A stretch of DNA of 64,000 nucleotides from JBDHWG01 sp046328525 (GCA_046328525.1 JAXLWK010000003.1:1178001-1242000); one strand, 5' to 3'. Numbered from the stretch's first letter, positions 24,461 through 34,032 are shown. Notes: a model not told the origin generated them from the sequence alone. Numbers and translations: made by a program.

Positions 24461-26407
24461 ATGATGCGTCTGAGGATTGCGACGTACCTCGCTGTGGTCG
24501 CGCTGCTGGTTCTGGCAGCGTGCGCGCAGCAAGCCCCCGCCCCCGCCCCCGCTGCGCCGGCCCCGCAGGCCGCCGCACCGACCGCCGCACCGGCCGCCCC
24601 GAAGCCCGCGGAACCGACTGCCGCGCCGAAGGCTGCGGCCCCGACCGCCGCGCCGAAGGCGGCTGAGCCGACCAAGGCGCCGGCCGCCGCTGCACAGCCG
24701 ACCGCTGCCGCCCAACAGGCCCTCTCGTCTGGCCCGCTCAAGGAAGTTCCGCGCAACCAGACACTCAACCTCGGCTGGAGCATCGCCTCGCCCATCGGCG
24801 TGACCAACCCGTGGGCCATTCCTGGCTATACGCACCAGGAAGGCAACGCCATGATGTGGGAAGGCCTGGCCTACTACGGCATCTTTGGCAACAAGGCCAT
24901 CCCCTGGCTCGCCTCCAGCATGGAGTACACCAAGCCTGACTTCACCGAGCTGACCATCAAGCTCAACCCGCAGGCGAAGTGGAGCGACGGGACCCCGGTG
25001 ACCTCGAAGGACGTGGTCTACACGTTCCAGGGTCAGATGAAGAACGACAAGCTGCCCTACCACGCCGAGTTCGACCAGTTCGTGAAGGACGTCAAGGCTG
25101 TGGACGACAAGACCGTCGTCGTGACGTTCAAGACGCCGGCGCCGCGCTTCGCGTACGAAGTGCTCACCCTCAAGTTCGACACGGGCATCCCGATCGTTCC
25201 TGAGCACGTGCTGAGCAAGCAGGCCGATGTCAACGCCTTCGCCGGCGGCCTGGACATTGCCCACTCCGGCCCGTACAACCTGGTGAGCTGGGACAAGAAC
25301 TCGAAGATCTTCGACCTGAACCCTGACTGGTGGGCCGCCAAGGCCGGCCTCGCGCCGCTGCCGGAAGTCAAGCGCATCGTCATGCAGAACATCGGCGGCC
25401 AGGTCGGCCAGAACATGGACACCGTGGCCCAGCGCGTCGTGGTCAACGACTTCGACGCCACCCTCGACATGCGCAGCGCGGTCATCGGCAACATCCTCAA
25501 GAACAACGCCAAGGTCACCACGCACTCCGGCAACCAGCCGCCCTACGGCTATCTCGACTGGTGGCCCAACTCGCTGTGGATGAACACCCAGATCGCGCCG
25601 TTCAACGACGTCAAGGTCCGCCGCGCCGTCAGCCTGTGCATTGACCGCGACAAGATTGACGACATCGTGTACGAGGGCGCGAAGATCGCCACGATCTACC
25701 CGTTCCCGCTGTACCCGAACCTCCAGAAGTTCGCCGACTCGCCGGCCGTCAAGGCGCTCATCGAGAAGTACCAGCCGCGCAAGTACGACCCCGCCGAGGC
25801 TGCGAAGCTGCTGACCGAGGCCGGCTTTGCCAAGAACAAGGACGGCCTGTGGGCCAAGGATGGGCAGACCATTCCTGGCACGATCCAGGGCTTCGAGGGC
25901 ATCCACAGCGACATCGTGCCCGTGCTCGCTGAGATGCTGCGCCAGTGCGGCATTGACACCAGCATTAACTTCGGTACCGACGCCTACCAGAACATGGCCG
26001 ACGGCAAGCCCGGCTTCTACATGTTCGGCCACGGCGCGAGCACCGTTGACCCGTATGCGGCGTTCAACCTGTACCACAGCAAGTTCGCCTCGTCCATCGG
26101 CACGACCGCCGGCAACAACCGCTTCTCGCGCTACAAGAACCCTGAGTACGACGCGATCATTGACCAGATGGCCCCGCTGTCGGCCGACGATCCGAAGTTC
26201 CAGGAGCTGGCCGCGAAGGCGTTGGAGATCTACTGGCGCGACCAGATTGACGTCCCGGTGATCCAGTGGCTGCACCGCATCCCCTACAACCAGACCTACT
26301 GGACCAACTGGCCCACGGCCGCAAACCCGGCCATGGGGACCAACGGCGCGTTCTGGGCGCACACCGGCATGCCCGTCGTGATCGGCCTGAAGCAAGCGCA
26401 GAAGTAA
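24461..26407 (+). CDS. ABC transporter substrate-binding lipoprotein, family 5
   Basis: A 648-residue lipoprotein. The signal peptide ends in LLVLAAC (Cys about 21), followed by a 75-residue Ala/Pro/Thr linker (AAPTAAPKAA repeats), then the two-lobed binding protein (VPRNQTLNLGW, LNPQAKWSDGTPVTSKDVVYTF, FNDVKVRRAVSLCIDRDKI, ending WPTAANPAMG). WSDGTPVTSKDVVYT is the family 5 (DppA/OppA) signature; in this group ligands are peptides or oligosaccharides. GGAGAGGAG precedes the ATG. It is the first gene of a complete importer; the divergent sugar operon makes an oligosaccharide ligand plausible. Confidence 0.9.
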   Translation: MMRLRIATYLAVVALLVLAACAQQAPAPAPAAPAPQAAAPTAAPAAPKPAEPTAAPKAAAPTAAPKAAEPTKAPAAAAQPTAAAQQALSSGPLKEVPRNQTLNLGWSIASPIGVTNPWAIPGYTHQEGNAMMWEGLAYYGIFGNKAIPWLASSMEYTKPDFTELTIKLNPQAKWSDGTPVTSKDVVYTFQGQMKNDKLPYHAEFDQFVKDVKAVDDKTVVVTFKTPAPRFAYEVLTLKFDTGIPIVPEHVLSKQADVNAFAGGLDIAHSGPYNLVSWDKNSKIFDLNPDWWAAKAGLAPLPEVKRIVMQNIGGQVGQNMDTVAQRVVVNDFDATLDMRSAVIGNILKNNAKVTTHSGNQPPYGYLDWWPNSLWMNTQIAPFNDVKVRRAVSLCIDRDKIDDIVYEGAKIATIYPFPLYPNLQKFADSPAVKALIEKYQPRKYDPAEAAKLLTEAGFAKNKDGLWAKDGQTIPGTIQGFEGIHSDIVPVLAEMLRQCGIDTSINFGTDAYQNMADGKPGFYMFGHGASTVDPYAAFNLYHSKFASSIGTTAGNNRFSRYKNPEYDAIIDQMAPLSADDPKFQELAAKALEIYWRDQIDVPVIQWLHRIPYNQTYWTNWPTAANPAMGTNGAFWAHTGMPVVIGLKQAQK

Positions 26408-26424
26408 CCCGCGTTTCGAGATAC

Positions 26425-26457
26425 CCCAGGTTGCGCGCGACGTGCGCGCAACCTGGG
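26425..26457 (+). terminator. 14-bp stem-loop between binding-protein and permease genes
   Basis: The arms 26425-26438 and 26444-26457 pair perfectly (14 bp) around GACGT. There is no T-run. In importer operons such hairpins stabilise the binding-protein mRNA and reduce read-through into the permease genes. Confidence 0.65.
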
Positions 26458-26503
26458 CCTCCTGACCGCTGAACCCAAGTCGTCCGGCAGAAGAACGACG
26501 AAA

Positions 26504-26532
26504 GTAGGGGCAGGTTTGAAGCCTGCCCCTAC
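26504..26532. repeat. Hairpin repeat, GTAGGGGCAGG type
   Basis: GTAGGGGCAGG and its complement CCTGCCCCTAC flank a short TTTGAAG centre. It is the same element type as 7300-7330 and lies between the binding-protein hairpin and the permease gene. Confidence 0.65.
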
Positions 26533-26622
26533 CGAGCAACGAACCGTCCAATTCAAGGGTCACAGACGACGAGAGCGACGGTGGCGACACGAAGGCCAGT
26601 GTCTAGGTAGAGGAGAAGTCAC

Positions 26623-27618
26623 GTGAGCGTAAGGTTTGTCCTGGGCCGCTTGCTGTTTTTGGTGCTGGTGATTTGGGCGGCAGCCACAATCACATTCTTT
26701 ATCCCACGCATCTCGCCTAAAAACCCAATTCGCGAACGCTTCAACGAGCTGGCGCGAACCGGTGGATTCTCCCCGGCCGACCTCGAGAAAATCATCGACT
26801 CCTATAGCCGGCAGTTTGGCCTAGACAAGCCGTTGTATGAGCAGTATCTCGTCTATATGGCCAGCATCGCCAGGTTCGACCTGGGTGTGAGCCTCAACAA
26901 ATACCCTAAGACAGTCATCGACCTGATTACCGAAGCCATCCCGTGGACGGGCGGTCTGCTCATTGTCACGGCACTGCTGGCTTTTGCGATCGGCACAGTC
27001 TTGGGCGCCATCTCGGCGTGGCCGCGCGCGCCCGGCTGGTCGCGCGGCCTATCAACACCTTTCGTACTCCTGACCGGCGTGCCTCCAGTTCTGCTAGGCG
27101 TGTTCTTGCTATTCATCTTCGGTTTCAGACTAGCTATAGCTCCGTTAGGTGGCGCTTACTCTATCGGCAAGGTCCCCAACATGTCGTGGGACTTTGCGGG
27201 TGACGTGCTGAACCACCAGGTTCTCCCTGCGCTCGCGCTAATCTTCGGCCTCGTCGGCGGGTGGGTGCTGTCCATGCGCGGCATGGGCGTGACGATTCAG
27301 GGCGAGGACTATGTCAACTTCGCCGAGCACAAAGGGCTCAGTAATCAGACCATCTTCAGAGACTACTTCTTCCGCAACGCGCTTCTGCCGCAGGTCACAG
27401 GGCTGGCACTGGCGCTTGGCACGGTCGTGACGGCGGGCATCGTTGTCGAGGGGTTGTTCGGGCTGCCGGGGCTTGGGTCCGTTCTCAACGACGCCATACG
27501 CTCGAACGACTTCCCGGTCATCTACGGGATCGTTCTGTTCATTATCATCGCCGTGGCGGTGTTGATGGTGCTGGTCGAGCTGCTGTACCCGCTGCTCGAT
27601 CCGCGGATTCGTCATTAG
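26623..27618 (+). CDS. ABC importer permease (DppB/OppB type)
   Basis: A 331-residue integral membrane protein starting with GTG behind AGAGGAGAAG. Six membrane segments are visible; the first is FVLGRLLFLVLVIWAAATITFFI. The EAA-type loop is near GEDYVNFAEHKGLSNQTIF, and the end FIIIAVAVLMVLVELLYPLLDPRIRH is characteristic of the DppB family. It forms the channel with the next gene product. Confidence 0.92.
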   Translation: MSVRFVLGRLLFLVLVIWAAATITFFIPRISPKNPIRERFNELARTGGFSPADLEKIIDSYSRQFGLDKPLYEQYLVYMASIARFDLGVSLNKYPKTVIDLITEAIPWTGGLLIVTALLAFAIGTVLGAISAWPRAPGWSRGLSTPFVLLTGVPPVLLGVFLLFIFGFRLAIAPLGGAYSIGKVPNMSWDFAGDVLNHQVLPALALIFGLVGGWVLSMRGMGVTIQGEDYVNFAEHKGLSNQTIFRDYFFRNALLPQVTGLALALGTVVTAGIVVEGLFGLPGLGSVLNDAIRSNDFPVIYGIVLFIIIAVAVLMVLVELLYPLLDPRIRH

Positions 27619-27635
27619 CAGGCAGGAGCGCAGAC

Positions 27636-28562
27636 ATGGCAACCGAAGCGATTTCCCAGGCCCCTAGCACGACAGCGGTTCCCACGGCCGAGGTTCGTCA
27701 GCCAAGCCGTTTGACGCTCCTGCTGCGCTATCTGCGGCGCAACAAGAGCCTCAGCATCGGCTTGTTTCTCCTGTTCTTGCTCGTTGCGTTCACCGTCGTC
27801 GGCCTGCTCACCGTTGACACGGCCAAGGCCTACCCGCTCTCTGTGCGCACGAAGCAGCCGCCAAGCCTGCAGTACCCTCTCGGCACTGACTTCTTCGGCC
27901 GGGACATGCTCGCGGCGATGGTGGTCGGCATGTGGCAGACTGCGGTGATCGGCCTGTTGGCGGGCGCGATCGCCACCCTGGTCGGGGTTGTGCTAGGCTT
28001 CATTTCGGGCTACTTCGGTGGCCCGGTCGACTCGGGCATTAAGGGCATCAGCTCTATCCTCATTCCTATTCCCGTCCTGCTTATCCAGGTGGTGATCGCA
28101 GGCTCGCTCGACAAGCGCGATGTGACGATCTATACTATGGCCTTCGTGGTCGTGTTGCTGGCGTGGATGTTCCCGACTCTCGTCATCCGGTCCCAAGTCC
28201 TGTCCATGAAGGAAAGACAGTTCGTCTCCGTCGCCAAGTTATCTGGCATGGGGGACCTGGCGATCATCTTCCAGGAACTCTTACCCAACTTACTTCCGTT
28301 CATCGTTGCGTCGTTCGTGACGGCGGTGTTTGCAGCCGAGTTCGCGGCGTTCTACCTGGCGGTGCTTGGCCTCGGCCCGCTGCGCGAGCCGCTGCTCGGT
28401 AACCTCATCTGGTCGGCGCAGTCCCAAGGCGCTTTCTTCAACGGCTGGTGGTGGTGGCCCATGTGGCCAGCCCTGGCCATGGTGCTCATCCTCGGCTCCC
28501 TCGCCCTCATCATCATGGGTCTCGACGAATTCGCTAACCCGCGCGTGCGGCGGTCAGAGTAG
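27636..28562 (+). CDS. ABC importer permease (DppC/OppC type)
   Basis: A 308-residue membrane protein, 17 bases after its partner. LLLRYLRRNKSLSIGLFLLFLLVAFTVVG is the first segment; YPLGTDFFGRDMLAAMVVGMWQTAVIGL is the DppC family hallmark; RQFVSVAKLSGMGDLAIIFQELLPNL is the EAA loop that docks the ATPases; the end LIIMGLDEFANPRVRR is typical. Confidence 0.92.
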   Translation: MATEAISQAPSTTAVPTAEVRQPSRLTLLLRYLRRNKSLSIGLFLLFLLVAFTVVGLLTVDTAKAYPLSVRTKQPPSLQYPLGTDFFGRDMLAAMVVGMWQTAVIGLLAGAIATLVGVVLGFISGYFGGPVDSGIKGISSILIPIPVLLIQVVIAGSLDKRDVTIYTMAFVVVLLAWMFPTLVIRSQVLSMKERQFVSVAKLSGMGDLAIIFQELLPNLLPFIVASFVTAVFAAEFAAFYLAVLGLGPLREPLLGNLIWSAQSQGAFFNGWWWWPMWPALAMVLILGSLALIIMGLDEFANPRVRRSE

Positions 28563-28569
28563 GACATCT

Positions 28570-29544
28570 ATGGGTACCCCGATTCTTCAGATCAAAGATC
28601 TCCACGTCACGTACTATACCGACCTCGGCCGCGCCAAGGCGCTCGACGGCGTCAGCCTGACGCTGAATGCCGGCGAGAAGCTCGGGCTGGTCGGCGAGTC
28701 CGGCTCCGGCAAGAGCACCATGGCTCTGGCCGTGATGCGCATGATCAAGCCGCCAGGCCGCATCGAGGGCGGTGAAGTTATCGTTGACGACACCGACCTC
28801 ATGAAACTGACGAACGACGAGATGCTGGAAGCCCGGCTGAGCAAAGTGGCCTACATTCCGCAAGGCGCAATGAACTCGCTCAACCCGGTCACGCGCATTG
28901 GCGCCCAGATGCGAGACGCCGTCAGGGCACACATCCCAGAGATGTCGAAGGCCGACGTCGAAACCCGATGTATCGAGGCCCTCGAGTCCGTGGACCTCAA
29001 GCCGAGCGTCTACAAGATGTACCCGCACGAGCTGAGCGGCGGCATGAAGCAGCGCGTCTGCATCGCCATCGGCATCCTCCTCGCGCCCAGCCTCATCATC
29101 GCCGACGAGCCGACCAGCGCCCTCGACGTGGTCACGCAGCGCCAGGTGATGGAGACGATTGACCGCATCCAGCAGCACCTCGGCGCGGCCGTGATTCTCA
29201 TCGGCCACGACATGGGGCTAATGGCCCAATTCGTGGACAAGGTAGCGGTCATGTACGCGGGGCGATTGATGGAGATGAGCAAGGTGCGGGACATGTTCCT
29301 GGACCCCAAGCACCCCTATGCCCAGGCGCTCATCGCCAGCCTTCCCAACCTCGAAAACAAAGGCCACTTCCAGGGCATCCCCGGCCGCGCGCCGTCGCTG
29401 TGGCGTCTCCCAACCGGCTGCCCGTTCCACCCGCGCTGCCAGTACGCCATGGATGTCTGCCGCACCCAGCCGCCCGCTTTCGAGCCGCTGCCGGGCGACC
29501 GGAACGTCGCCTGCTATCTCTACACGGAAAAGGCGAAAGCATGA
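28570..29544 (+). CDS. ABC importer ATPase (DppD/OppD type)
   Basis: A 324-residue ATPase with Walker A GESGSGKST, Q-loop YIPQGAMNSLNP, signature LSGGMKQRVCIAIG, Walker B LIIADEPTSAL, and the C-terminal cysteine cluster (GCPFHPRCQYAMDVCRTQPP) that carries an Fe-S cluster in this family. The start at 28570 directly follows the permease stop and begins at the conserved MGTPILQIKDLHVTYYT; a longer frame runs back into the permease gene and is not used. Confidence 0.92.
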   Translation: MGTPILQIKDLHVTYYTDLGRAKALDGVSLTLNAGEKLGLVGESGSGKSTMALAVMRMIKPPGRIEGGEVIVDDTDLMKLTNDEMLEARLSKVAYIPQGAMNSLNPVTRIGAQMRDAVRAHIPEMSKADVETRCIEALESVDLKPSVYKMYPHELSGGMKQRVCIAIGILLAPSLIIADEPTSALDVVTQRQVMETIDRIQQHLGAAVILIGHDMGLMAQFVDKVAVMYAGRLMEMSKVRDMFLDPKHPYAQALIASLPNLENKGHFQGIPGRAPSLWRLPTGCPFHPRCQYAMDVCRTQPPAFEPLPGDRNVACYLYTEKAKA

Positions 29545-30551
29545 CGCCCCTTCTCGAGTTCAGGAACGTCACAAAGACATACTCACGCGGCCTGCTCAAC
29601 AAGACCTCCACCACCGCGCTTAGCAACCTCTCCCTGATACTAGCGGAGAACGAGCCGACCATTCTCACGGTCGCCGGCGAGAGCGGCAGCGGCAAGACAA
29701 CGCTCGCTATGCTATTGCTCGGCTTCCTACCGCCATCGTCGGGCCAGATCTTCTACAAAGGGAAGGATGTCAGCAAGCTCAAGGGCGAGGATCGCACCAC
29801 CTTTCGCCGCGAGGTGCAGGCGGTGTTCCAGGACCCCTTTGCCGTCTTCAACCCGTTCTACACCGTGGACCATCTGCTGACCGTTCCCATCAAGCGCTTC
29901 AAGCTCGCCAAGAACAAGCAAGAAGCGCGGCAGCGCATGGACGAGGCGTTGCAGGCCGTCGGCCTCCAGCCGGAAGACGTGCTCGGCCGCTACCCGCACC
30001 AGTTGTCCGGCGGCCAGCGCCAGCGCATCAACGTCGCCCGGGCGCTGATCCTGCGCCCGAAGGTGCTCGTCGCCGACGAGCCGGTCTCCATGGTGGATGC
30101 GTCGCTGCGCGCGAGCATCCTACAGACCCTGCAAACGCTTCAGCGCGACTACGGCGTGTCCATCGTCTACATCACCCATGACCTGACCACGGCCTACCAC
30201 ATCTCTAAGTCCATCATCGTGCTCTACCGCGGCAACGTGATGGAGGCGGGCGACGTGGACACGGTCATCAAAGATCCGCAGCACCCCTACACACGCCTGC
30301 TGATCGACTCCATTCCCTGGCCGGACATTAACAGGCAGTGGGGCAGCACGGGCATCAAGGTGCAGGAGTCCGAGCTACAGGACACGACGACGGGCTGCAA
30401 GTTCATCGCCCGCTGCCCTGTGGCGATGGACATCTGCAAGACACCGCCGCCGCTGTATCGTCTCAGCAGCCACCAGGCGGCGGCGTGCTTCCTCTATCAA
30501 TCGCGCGGTGAGGTTCAGCCAGAGCATCTATCGGAGCTGCTGCCGGCTTAG
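29541..30551 (+). CDS. ABC importer ATPase (DppF/OppF type)
   Basis: A 336-residue ATPase with Walker A GESGSGKTT, QDPFAVFNP, signature LSGGQRQRINVARAL, Walker B VLVADEPVSMVD, and a C-terminal Cys motif (TTGCKFIARCPVAMDICKTPPP). The ATG overlaps the TGA of its partner (29541-29544). It closes a complete five-gene importer: binding protein, two permeases, two ATPases. Confidence 0.92.
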   Translation: MTPLLEFRNVTKTYSRGLLNKTSTTALSNLSLILAENEPTILTVAGESGSGKTTLAMLLLGFLPPSSGQIFYKGKDVSKLKGEDRTTFRREVQAVFQDPFAVFNPFYTVDHLLTVPIKRFKLAKNKQEARQRMDEALQAVGLQPEDVLGRYPHQLSGGQRQRINVARALILRPKVLVADEPVSMVDASLRASILQTLQTLQRDYGVSIVYITHDLTTAYHISKSIIVLYRGNVMEAGDVDTVIKDPQHPYTRLLIDSIPWPDINRQWGSTGIKVQESELQDTTTGCKFIARCPVAMDICKTPPPLYRLSSHQAAACFLYQSRGEVQPEHLSELLPA

Positions 30552-30582
30552 TCTCGCAGTCAGCGCCCTTTCGGACTCAGCC

Positions 30583-31065
30583 ATGTTAAGGAAAGTCTTC
30601 TTGTGGGCGATCCCCGTCCTGGTGATCGCCCTGATTGCTGTGTTTGCCGTCACGAGCCGCTCCCAGGCCGCGTCCGGCCCCCTGGCCTCGCTTCAACAGC
30701 TTTTCGCCAACGGTGGCGCGTGGTTCATTGTCCTCGTTCTGCTGGGACTATGGCTCGGTATCCTCATCGGCGCGACACGCGGCGTCGTGCTAGGCATCGT
30801 CGTAGGCCTATTCACCGTCAGCGCATGCCGCCTGGCGCTGCCCGTGCTGCCGAACGAGTTCACGCTGTTCTGGCTGAACCCGCCGGTGCTGATGACCCTG
30901 CTGGGAATCGGCGGCGGCCTCATCGGCGGCCTGTTCGACCGCAGCCGAGGCACCGCCGCCCACTGGCAAGATAGCTTGAGCGTGCGCCTGGCCCTCGCCG
31001 GGAACTTCCTGGGCTTCGCCATCGCGTTCTGCACGTTCACGACACTGTGGCCGGGGAATCAGTAA
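30583..31065 (+). CDS. Small membrane protein, unknown function
   Basis: A 160-residue protein with about four membrane segments (VFLWAIPVLVIALIAVFAV, WFIVLVLLGLWLGILIG, VLLGIVVGLFTVSACRLALPVL-like, PPVLMTLLGIGGGLIGGLF, LAGNFLGFAIAFCTF). No family is recognised. It follows the importer by 31 bases in the same direction and may be read from the same transcript. ATG at 30583 is chosen because it starts just before the first membrane helix; the ribosome site is weak. Confidence 0.6.
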   Translation: MLRKVFLWAIPVLVIALIAVFAVTSRSQAASGPLASLQQLFANGGAWFIVLVLLGLWLGILIGATRGVVLGIVVGLFTVSACRLALPVLPNEFTLFWLNPPVLMTLLGIGGGLIGGLFDRSRGTAAHWQDSLSVRLALAGNFLGFAIAFCTFTTLWPGNQ

Positions 31066-31103
31066 ATGAACCGCTCGCTAGACATCTGAGCAGCCCTGGT
31101 GTA

Positions 31104-31128
31104 GTATTACATTCGTGACGAGTAATAC
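31104..31128. promoter_or_regulatory. Inverted repeat GTATTAC-N11-GTAATAC before the toxin-antitoxin pair
   Basis: The 7-bp inverted arms at 31104-31110 and 31122-31128 end 19 bases before the antitoxin ATG, in an AT-rich patch. This is the expected place for an autoregulatory operator of an AbrB-type antitoxin. Confidence 0.55.
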
Positions 31129-31147
31129 CTATTACAAGGGGTAAGGC

Positions 31148-31423
31148 ATGGATGCGCCTGAAGAGTATGTCGGTACTCTGACCGAGAAGGGCCAGGTCAC
31201 TGTCCCGGCGGCTGTGCGCCGTCGCCTGGGCATCAAGCCACGGGACAAGGTCGTGTTTCGGATCGTTGGGGAACGTGTGGAGTTGGCTCCTTCACCCCTC
31301 AGCCTGGCTAATACCTTTGGGGCAGTCAAGCCACGGAAACAGCCGGAAGATTTCAAGGAGCTACGTGACTTGGCGCTCGACGAGCACGCGCAGCAAGTCA
31401 TTCAGGACATGCAGAGCCAATAG
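31148..31423 (+). CDS. AbrB/MazE-type antitoxin (SpoVT-AbrB domain)
   Basis: A 91-residue protein. Residues about 8-50 are the swapped-hairpin DNA-binding domain: GTLTEKGQVTVPAAVRRRLGIKPRDKVVFRIVGERVELAP. The C-terminal half (FKELRDLALDEHAQQVIQDM) would wrap the toxin. The PIN toxin gene starts 1 base after the stop. AAGGGG with a second AGG precedes the ATG. Confidence 0.85.
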   Translation: MDAPEEYVGTLTEKGQVTVPAAVRRRLGIKPRDKVVFRIVGERVELAPSPLSLANTFGAVKPRKQPEDFKELRDLALDEHAQQVIQDMQSQ

Positions 31424-31424
31424 C

Positions 31425-31832
31425 ATGGAATTCCTCGACGCCAACATCTTCATTCGCCACCTGACCAACGACGACCCGCAGAAGGCTCAAGCGTGCTTTG
31501 CCCTCTTTGAACAAGCCGAGCGCCACGAGGTCGAGCTTACAACCAGCGAGGCGGTTATTGCCGAAGTTGTATACATTCTGTCCTCTCGTGCAACCTACGG
31601 TGTGCCACGGACAGACATTCGCGCCTTGCTCTATCCCCTCGTTTCGCTGCCGGGCCTGAAACTGCCGCACCGCCGCATGTACTTGCGCGCGCTTGATATC
31701 TACGCCTCCACCAACCTCGATTTTGAGGATGCGCTGACCGTCGCCCACATGGAGCGGCAGCATATCACGCAGGTCGTGAGCTACGACCGCGACTTCGACC
31801 GCATTCAACACATCACGCGGCGAGAACCATAA
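31425..31832 (+). CDS. PIN-domain ribonuclease toxin (VapC-like)
   Basis: A 135-residue PIN nuclease. Acidic residues of the Mg site are D5 (MEFLDANIFI), E47 (VIAEVVY), the Asp in LDFEDALTVAHM and the Asp in SYDRDFDRI. The start at 31425 gives the usual PIN N-terminus. It is paired with the AbrB-type antitoxin directly upstream. Such toxins cleave RNA, often tRNA. Confidence 0.85.
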   Translation: MEFLDANIFIRHLTNDDPQKAQACFALFEQAERHEVELTTSEAVIAEVVYILSSRATYGVPRTDIRALLYPLVSLPGLKLPHRRMYLRALDIYASTNLDFEDALTVAHMERQHITQVVSYDRDFDRIQHITRREP

Positions 31833-31854
31833 ACGACACTGATGAGGATACACT

Positions 31855-32700
31855 ATGAGAATCGCAGTGACGGGGGGCAGCGGCCGCATTGGCCGCGCAA
31901 TCACAAGGATGGCATTGGCGGACGGCCACAGCGTCGTGAGCATTGACCGCGTGCATCCGGGCCACGACTCCGACAACCCCAACCTTGTCTACGTAGACGC
32001 GGACATGGTGGACTACACGGCCACCGAGAACGCCCTGCGCGGCTGCGACGGCCTCATCCACATGGCCGCCATCCCATCGCCCCACGGCCACCCGGCGCAC
32101 ATCGTCCACAACAACAACGTGGTCGGCAGCTACAACGCCCTGACTGCCGCCGTAGAGGTTGGCATCACCCACGTATGCCAGGCGTCCAGCGTCAACGCCA
32201 CGGGGGCTGCCTATAGCCGCCGACCGCGCTATGATTACTTCCCGCTCGACGAGGAGCATCCCACGTACAACGAGGACCCCTACAGCCTGTCGAAGTGGAT
32301 CTGCGAGGAGCAAGGCGACTCCATTGCCCGGCGCCACGAGAACATGACCATCGCCAGCATGCGCTTCCACTGGGTGGTACAGGAGCGGGCCGTCGCGGTC
32401 GAGCACGCCCGGCGGCTAGGGAAGGTCCTGGCAAAGCATCTGTGGGGCTACACTGTGCTGGACAGGGCCGCGCGGGCGTGCTTGTCGGTCATGACTGCCG
32501 ACTATAAGGGCCACGAGGTCTTCTATATCATCGCGCCCCACACGACCGAAGAGACGCCGTCCCTCGATCTGGCCGGCGAGTTCTTCCCAAACGTGCCGAT
32601 CCGAGGCGACCTGAGCGGCACGCGCGGCTTCTTCGACTGCAGCAAGGCCGAGCGCCTCCTCGGCTGGCTGCACGATCAGGAGGAGGGCATCGCCCAATGA
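31855..32700 (+). CDS. NAD-dependent epimerase/dehydratase family protein (possibly uronate dehydrogenase)
   Basis: A 281-residue extended SDR with the cofactor motif GGSGRIG at the N-terminus, DADMVDY, ASSVNATG and the catalytic YSLSK (about residue 143). The family includes UDP-sugar epimerases and uronate dehydrogenases. The next two genes, the first overlapping by ATGA, are sugar-acid dehydratases, so oxidation of a hexuronate is plausible but not shown. GAGGA precedes the ATG. Confidence 0.78.
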   Translation: MRIAVTGGSGRIGRAITRMALADGHSVVSIDRVHPGHDSDNPNLVYVDADMVDYTATENALRGCDGLIHMAAIPSPHGHPAHIVHNNNVVGSYNALTAAVEVGITHVCQASSVNATGAAYSRRPRYDYFPLDEEHPTYNEDPYSLSKWICEEQGDSIARRHENMTIASMRFHWVVQERAVAVEHARRLGKVLAKHLWGYTVLDRAARACLSVMTADYKGHEVFYIIAPHTTEETPSLDLAGEFFPNVPIRGDLSGTRGFFDCSKAERLLGWLHDQEEGIAQ

Positions 32701-34022
32701 GCGCCGCAGCGACCACCGACGACGCACCCCGCCCTGAAGACCACATCCGAACCGGCTCGCGGCCAAGTGACCTGAAGATTACCGATATGCGCACGGCGAC
32801 GGTCGGCTGGGACCACTGGCGCTTCACGATCGTCCGCCTCGACACCAACCAGGGCATCAGCGGCTACGGCGAGGTGCGCGACCTGGCGACCAAGAACTAT
32901 GCCCTGATGCTCAAGAACCGCCTCCTCGGCGAGAACCCGTGCAACGTAGACCGCGTGTTCCGCAAGATCAAGCAGTTCGGCTCCCACGGCCGCCAGGGCG
33001 GCGGCGTCTGCGGCGTCGAGATGGCCCTGATGGACCTGGCCGGCAAGGCGTATGGCGTCCCGGCCTTCATGCTCGCCGGCGGCAAGTTCCGCGACCGCAT
33101 CCGTATCTACTGCGACACGCCCAACGAGCCGACGGGCGCGCAGATGGGACAGCGGCTCCTGGGCCGCCTGGACAAGGGCTTCACGATGCTCAAGATGGAC
33201 CTCGGTGTCCAGCCGCTCATCGGCGTCCGGGGCGCCCTGAGCTGGCCCCAGGGCATGCTGCCGGGCGATCCGGGTGACGAGATCGAGCGCATGCTCAACA
33301 CGCAGTGGACGATGCACCCGTTCACCCACGTGCGCCTGACGCCGAAGGGCATTGACCTCATCTGCGAGTACGTGGACCAGGTGCGCTCCGTCGTCGGCGA
33401 CGAGGTGCCCATCGCCGCCGACCATTTCGGCCACATCGGCGTGGACGACTGCATCCGCCTGGGCCAGGCGCTGGAGCCGTACAACCTGGCGTGGCTCGAA
33501 GACCTGGTGCCGTGGCAGTTCACCGACAAGTGGGTGCAGATCGAGCGGGCGCTCAACACGCCGGTCTGCACCGGCGAGGACATCTACCTCAAGGAGGGCT
33601 TCCGCCCGCTACTGGAGGCGCGCGCCGTCAACGTCATCCACCCGGACCTGGCGACATCCGGCGGCATCCTCGAAACGAAGCGGATCGGCGACCTGGCGCA
33701 GGAGCACGGCATCAGCATGGCGATGCACATGGCCGGGACGCCCATCAGCACGATGGCGAGCGTTCACTGCGCCGCCGCGACGCAGAACTTCATCGCCCTG
33801 GAGCACCACTTCACCGAGGTGCCGTTCTGGGGCGACTTCATTGACGGCGTGCCGAAGCCCATCATCCAGGACGGCTACATCACTGTCCCCGACGGCCCCG
33901 GCCTGGGCTTCGAGATCAACCCGGACGCTATTCGCGAGCACCTCGTGCCGGACGACCCTGGCTTCTTCGAGCCAACGCCGGAGTGGGACGTGCAGCATAG
34001 CTGGGACCGCATCTGGTCATAG
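32697..34022 (+). CDS. Enolase-superfamily dehydratase (mandelate racemase/muconate lactonising type)
   Basis: A 441-residue enzyme with metal ligands in IAADHFGH, AWLEDLVP and TGEDIYL and the later catalytic His in AMHMAGTPIS. The N-terminal capping domain begins at about residue 28 (LKITDMRTATVGWDHWRF) after a polar tail. It overlaps the SDR gene by ATGA and precedes a ManD-like gene by 10 bases, so it belongs to the sugar-acid module. The substrate cannot be assigned from sequence. Confidence 0.78.
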   Translation: MSAAATTDDAPRPEDHIRTGSRPSDLKITDMRTATVGWDHWRFTIVRLDTNQGISGYGEVRDLATKNYALMLKNRLLGENPCNVDRVFRKIKQFGSHGRQGGGVCGVEMALMDLAGKAYGVPAFMLAGGKFRDRIRIYCDTPNEPTGAQMGQRLLGRLDKGFTMLKMDLGVQPLIGVRGALSWPQGMLPGDPGDEIERMLNTQWTMHPFTHVRLTPKGIDLICEYVDQVRSVVGDEVPIAADHFGHIGVDDCIRLGQALEPYNLAWLEDLVPWQFTDKWVQIERALNTPVCTGEDIYLKEGFRPLLEARAVNVIHPDLATSGGILETKRIGDLAQEHGISMAMHMAGTPISTMASVHCAAATQNFIALEHHFTEVPFWGDFIDGVPKPIIQDGYITVPDGPGLGFEINPDAIREHLVPDDPGFFEPTPEWDVQHSWDRIWS

Positions 34023-34032
34023 GAACATCCGC

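Noticed and set aside
24314..26590. A 758-codon open frame on the minus strand opposite the importer binding-protein gene
   Set aside because: It mirrors a GC-rich gene with a clear family match on the plus strand; its translation is low-complexity Val/Arg/Gly and matches no family.
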